Shown: piece by piece, positions 59,506 through 64,000 of the stretch
How the letters are laid out: each line of letters opens with the position of its first letter
Numbering within the stretch: the first letter of the stretch is position 1
Notes under the pieces: model-generated
Seen by the model: only the letters and a program-made list of their open reading frames with translations
Databases searched by the model: none
What the model was told of the DNA's origin: nothing
Assembly (NCBI GenBank): GCA_963556255.1
Contig: OY744607.1
Location: 42,499,747 to 42,563,746, forward strand
Length of the DNA stretch: 64,000 bases
Reading direction: 5' to 3'
Source: Allolobophora icterica
Lineage: Eukaryota > Annelida > Clitellata > Crassiclitellata > Lumbricidae
Translations under genes and position numbers: made by a program

Positions 59506-60538
59506 CATAGGCGTAGACTCTGGGGGGCAGCCGGGGCAAGTGCCCCCCCCCCCAATAATTGAGGAGCCTGGGCAATGCCCCCCAAAAAATCGAGAGGATA
59601 TTTTTTTTAAATATATAAATATTATGTTTCAATATAGACAAACTTCTTCAAAAACAGAAAAACAGAGACAAAGAACTGAAATACATTCAGAAATTCATAA
59701 TTAAAACAAAGATTCATTTATATCTTCAATATGAAACAAATTTACATGTAAAAAAACCCACCCACTTTCGACAAATGTCTTAATTTCTCGACACCATACT
59801 AATATGTCATGTGAAGGAAAGGCCTGCTGTACGCTCTTCCAACTTATTGCTGGTATCATCTAGTTGATAATTTGCAATTTTCTAAGCACCATGGCAGAGG
59901 AATATTTCACGAATATTTCAGGTCCGTGTAATTCACCAAAAAAGGGACTGTAGTGACAAAACAGGAGTTTTTATTGCATAAAATCTGAAGAAGAAAAACT
60001 TAGGCCTACAATTACAAATATGATGAATTTCTCTCAAAATTAGTTAAATTTAACTATGTAAACGACTAAAGAAAAAACTTGCAACAAAAATTTTCCCGAC
60101 CGAATTTGACAGTTTCTGGATAATCACCATTGCATAACACAGAAAGCCTCCGATTGTCCAGACCAGAGGTGAACAGTTTTTTTCGTTTTTTTTAAGACAA
60201 GAAACAAGAAACCCACAAAATTGGAATTTCTTAAAGAAATTTTTCCTCTACTTGTAGAAGTTATTTCAATAATATTGATTTAATGATTTTTTATTTCGGA
60301 AATTGCAATTGAAGTAAATTGAGTTGAAGTTCTTGTTCATGCCATTTTTTCATGGTTTTTATGATCCGAAAATCTTGAAAAAACAAATAACCAAAACAAC
60401 AAAACTATAAAACCGAAACAAACGAAAAACAAAAACAAAACAAAAAACCCAATTTTTCATCTTGAGAAAACTTAGTTTTTTGCGACTCTGGTCCAGACCT
60501 CCATGTCCCCCAATATTTTGCACAAGTTTACGCCAGTG
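59506..60538. mobile_element. hAT-like non-autonomous element with 8-bp TSD (1033 bp)
   Basis: Left end cataggcgtagactctgggg; the right end on the other strand reads cactggcgtaaacttgtgca. Exact flanking repeats aatgaagc at 59498-59505 and 60539-60546. The interior is AT-rich with no transposase domain seen, though it is the longest element of this group. Confidence 0.85.
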
Positions 60539-60546
60539 AATGAAGC

Positions 60547-61271
60547 AGAGTGTTAACTGTTGAGGGAATGTAAAGTAGAGCAAAGTAAATTGAATTTAAT
60601 CTCATCTTATCTAATCTAATCTAATCTGGCCTGATCTGATCTGGGCTAATCTAATCTAAAGCGTAGATTAGAGTATTATGAAGCAGAGTAGAGTAGAGGA
60701 GTGTTAAGAAAATGAAGCAGCGTAAAGCTGATCAACTTGATGACGGTCATTCCAGTTTGAAATTTGAAATCTGATTGCAGGACCCAGAAGCGTTAGAATA
60801 CGTAGTTGTTGCACAGGCGATGTCGCATATAGTTAATCGCCAGGTGGCGTCAGGAGCGCTCTCCATCTAGCGTCAATGCGCAGTATGCCGCCATTTTGAA
60901 GCGGATGGCATCAACGCCCTCTGGTGCTCGTCTTTTTGAGCATCGCCAGAGAAAGATTGGGTTGACTTTGACATTCACTACTTGATATTATCCTTTGGTT
61001 TTTTGGAAAGATAAAATATCAGCAAGCGAATCTAAAAAGCGGAACAATTTCACCTTTAGTTTCATGGACTATAGTAAGTAGGTAAGTAAGTATATTCTGT
61101 ATTAACCAACTGCTAATCGAACTTTAGCGTACATCTAAAAAACACAGTTTAAAAGAACATAACGTCCTAACAATAAAAGTTTTGCGCATCGGGCTGTGTG
61201 TTTGCAGGGGATTGTGCGGTCATAGGCACGGGAACGGAAGGAGTAGGCTAGTAGGTGGGTTTGACATCTAT
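60547..61271. other. Unassigned; TCTAATCTGA repeats and a TTAC-tail copy
   Basis: tctaatctaatctaatctgg units at about 60600-60660. At about 61075-61125 is the second copy of the (TTAC)-tailed repeat seen at 25640. No gene recognised. Confidence 0.5.
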
Positions 61272-61279
61272 GATAGATC

Positions 61280-61778
61280 CACAGGCACCGACTTTTGCTT
61301 TTGTCTCTGGGTGAATCGGTCCTGCTTTTGTCTCGGGGTGCATCGGTCCTGCTTTTGTCTCGGGGTGCATCGGTCCTGCCTTCCTTCCCTACCCTTCCTG
61401 TCCCCTTCCTTCCCCTTCCCTTAGGTAGATGAGCTTTAGAGGATTTTCGGACAAAGAAAACTGTTTTCTTGCCAAGGGTTACGAGGTTAGAAAAAGTATT
61501 GGAAATTGGTGACGTTCGGACGTTCCAGTATTCTTATTTATTTATCATCTAAAATAATAAATAAACAAATAAATTATTTATTTATTTACCTACGGGCTGT
61601 GACTGTGAGATCATTCAATGTTGGGTATTTGTGTTGTAATTGTACTTCTCAAGTTGTGAGATTACTTAGGTGTAAAAATTTGAATTTAAGGTCCGAATTC
61701 TTCTGGATGCGACGCACCCACTGAGCTTTCTCTCTGGGTGCATTCGCACCCAAGGCTCCCAAAGAGTCGGCGCCTATG
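61280..61778. mobile_element. hAT-like MITE with 8-bp TSD (499 bp)
   Basis: Left end cacaggcaccgacttttg; the right end on the other strand reads cataggcgccgactcttt. Exact flanking repeats gatagatc at 61272-61279 and 61779-61786. Near the left end a 27-bp unit (tcggtcctgcttttgtctcg plus gggtgca) is repeated about three times. Confidence 0.88.
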
Positions 61779-61786
61779 GATAGATC

Positions 61787-62688
61787 TGTCATCAAAAATC
61801 CAAGTATTAGAAACAAAACGGTCGTTTTAAAATCGGCAAATGACATCGTATGGGGTCAGTCGTTTTTCTAGAGCTTTCCTAGAAATTTATGGCCTATATA
61901 GGAAGCCCCTGAAGCTCATACTCGATCTCGTAAAACCCTTCTCCCGCGGTCTTGCCTGATCAGATTAGCATAGACATGAATGAAACTCGACGAACGACAC
62001 GTTCGATCAAGTTCTGTCACTTGAACTCTGCAGTGATTTATTGCAGCCATTTTGTCTTCAGCGCCATTTATTTGACGGCTGCACTTCGCTCTAACTCAGC
62101 CATCCACTTAAATCGGTCGCCGTATGTCCTGCAGCAGGACCCACATGTCCATCAGTCACGATGGACAGCGTTTCGCTTAATCGGACGAATACACGTGAAT
62201 TTCTTCTCGATCCTTTTTCTCTGGAATTTCTTCCCGATCGGGGCTAAGCTACATTAATCATCTGCGCAGTGTCTGAAGAGAAGTGAGCACAGTGAGCGCA
62301 CTGAGAGCACTGACTGAGAGTAGACTGTTTAAAGCGTGGTGTTAAAGCATGGGGTTCAGGTGTCGTCGGTGATTACGATACAATGTGGCCTAGAGCCATA
62401 CATAAATGCTGCATTATTAAACAACGCTCTTGACAGCGAATTGTCTGGAAACTGTCTACATTAATTTATCCAGAATGCTCTCAGACATCCGGTATCTGGT
62501 AGTAAAACACAGTGAGTGTGGCCAATGACCAGATTCTTCGAGTAACTAGCAAATCATGTCCTGCTTCAGGCATCCTTGACAACACATTCGTTCAGAGCAT
62601 TTATTTAGCTCCTGTGAAAACTAGGAGGCGCTTGCGGAACACACAGTTTGTTTATGACCACTACATCCACATCAATATCTGGTGTTAT
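61787..62688. other. Unassigned sequence
   Basis: The 101-residue ORF 61952-62257 has no recognised domain. Nothing else seen. Confidence 0.4.
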
Positions 62689-62696
62689 GGACATTC

Positions 62697-62841
62697 CAGG
62701 GTGAGAATTGTCGGGGGGTTGGGGGGTTTAACCCCCCAGTCTTTCTAACGACCCCACAGTAAAGTCTTCATTGCACATCCCAACTCCACGAAAATCAAAG
62801 TCTAACCCCCCCCCAGTCTTTTTCCTACAATTCTCATACTG
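62697..62841. mobile_element. hAT-like MITE with 8-bp TSD (145 bp)
   Basis: Left end cagggtgagaattgtcgggg; the right end on the other strand reads cagtatgagaattgtaggaa. Exact flanking repeats ggacattc at 62689-62696 and 62842-62849. The core matches 9087-9200. Confidence 0.9.
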
Positions 62842-62849
62842 GGACATTC

Positions 62850-63050
62850 CTTCGAAAAGTTCGAGCAGTGTAGACAAAGGTGTTGACTTCTTCCTGGAGC
62901 ACAACATAATGGTTAGGCACTGGGTTCAAGAATCAGAATAGACTGAACAACAATATTAAAATCACCTTCAGTTATAACACTACAAATTATTGATCTTTAG
63001 ACAATGATATCTCTGTCGTAGAAGACACAATTTATATTCAACATTGTCTG
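62850..63050. other. Unassigned sequence
   Basis: Nothing recognised. Confidence 0.4.
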
Positions 63051-63617
63051 TGATGTTGGTCCAGTTTTGTATGGCGCCGTTGCAAAAGGAAACAAAGAGA
63101 AGCAAAGCAAAGAGGATTCAGAAACCCAAAATACCTAGGGAATGAGGGATCGGAATAGACCTATCCACGGTCGCCCGCGGGTATAACCAGTCCAATATAT
63201 TATTAGTTAAATACGATTGTTGAACTCTGACCTGTGCTAAAATAGAAGTTACGCAAGATTCAGACAGATTTTAAAGGACGTGCATTTCAGCAGAATGATG
63301 CACCATGCAGACGATGCGTGGAGAATTTCTTTAGCCCCAGGGCGTGATTGACCATAAGTACACACTCGTGTGTTATCTCCAGAGCGGTAGCTCAACGTCT
63401 TAAGGTCTAAGCCGGAAGTATCTTATCAACCGGACGGAAATGGTTCCGTCGTGGCTGAACGCAGGTCGAACCCATACCCGGCTGGAAAACACCTAAACGT
63501 GCCCACTTCAGAACCACATCCGTCCGCTTGAAGCACGTGAGTGACGCACGTTCCTGAACTTTGTGGCATTAGAGTTCACCTTTTGCAACGGCGCCATACA
63601 AAACTGGACCAACATCA
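63051..63617. repeat. Perfect 39-bp inverted repeat bounding 567 bp
   Basis: 63051-63089 (tgatgttggtccagttttgt then atggcgccgttgcaaaagg) is the exact reverse complement of 63579-63617. The right arm read 5' to 3' (ggcgccatacaaaactgg) resembles a LINE tail. No target duplication is visible. A B-box-like gggttcgacctgc lies inside on the minus strand. Confidence 0.9.
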
Positions 63618-64000
63618 GTAATAGCATCATCAACGTCAACAGTATCAGCAGCATCAGTCGTCATTTCTTGACGCTGAGCATTGTAGTTGATAGGCGCGTA
63701 TGATGATTATGATCTTAATTCTTTCACACAGGTGTCATATTTAGCGCTGTTCTCATGCTTAGTCCATGTCTTATTGTGTCTTTGTTTATTTATTTATGTA
63801 TTTAGTGCTATTTTCTTTAGTCTAGTGTTTTCAACTGTTTTGTCTCATTGTTTCTTCGTTTTTATTTCCTATCCAGCGCAGTCCAAGTGGCCCTCCTCTC
63901 CTTCCGTTACTTTGCTACTCTTTCATTTGATTCTCTTTCATTTGCTTCTCTTTCCTTTGCTTCTCTTTCACCTGCTTCTATTTCCTTTGCTTCTCTTTCA
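63618..64000. repeat. Unassigned, ending in TTTCATTTGCTTCTC repeats
   Basis: From about 63915 to the window end, units of about 15 bp (ttctctttcatttgc) follow one another. Upstream there is nothing recognised. Confidence 0.7.

Noticed and set aside
63370..63480. tRNA-like sequence inside the 63051-63617 inverted repeat
   Set aside because: The B-box-like match is weak and no A box or cloverleaf fits.

Overview
The window reads as nuclear DNA of a metazoan, most likely a marine invertebrate. The grounds are one intact, intronless-looking neuropeptide-type GPCR gene with animal hallmarks, very many long microsatellites, and a dense layer of metazoan transposon families: LINE ORF2 tails, tRNA-derived SINEs, hAT miniature elements, a mariner remnant and solo-LTR candidates. 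There is no operon structure and no bacterial gene. The phylum cannot be fixed from the sequence; lophotrochozoan or deuterostome would both fit.

Only one protein-coding gene can be supported: 51125-52342 (+), 405 residues, a class A receptor of the FMRFamide-receptor-like type. Its single coding block is GC-richer than its surroundings and follows a good splice-acceptor-like sequence, so a 5' untranslated exon may lie upstream. Nearly every other long ORF is a reading of a tandem repeat or a transposon remnant.

Layout. 1-6 kb: CAT/ATT, polypyrimidine and CT satellites, a TIR element, a solo-LTR candidate and ATGT arrays. 6-14 kb: mostly unassigned sequence with a SINE, a long GATA array and pyrimidine minisatellites. 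14-17 kb: a retroelement cluster with a solo LTR in a TAA array, two minus-strand LINE ORF2 C-termini and a tRNA/LINE-tailed SINE. 17-31 kb: a hAT end, a SINE, a 60-bp minisatellite, large AAT/ATT, ACAT, TA, CA and CTA arrays, and an RTE-like ORF2 remnant. 31-42 kb: a mariner derivative, SINEs, a hAT element, a jockey-like LINE end between ATGT arrays, and a hairpin-rich repeat. 42-43.5 kb: a foldback-like element with inverted tandem-repeat arms. 44-50 kb: a 300-bp CA array, a LINE end, a small hAT element, the largest ATGT block and a 22-bp minisatellite. 50-64 kb: the GPCR, then SINE copies, six hAT-like elements, a PHD-like transposase remnant and a perfect 39-bp inverted repeat.

The mobile elements form a readable system. 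LINE 3' ends share a GGCGCTATATAAAT-type tail, and a tRNA-headed SINE carries the same tail, which suggests mobilisation by that LINE. At least six short elements have hAT-like ends and exact 8-bp target duplications, so hAT activity has been recent enough to leave clean scars. The least conventional structure is the 42063-43490 element, whose insertion is supported by an 8-bp duplication and by an empty-site paralogue next to it.
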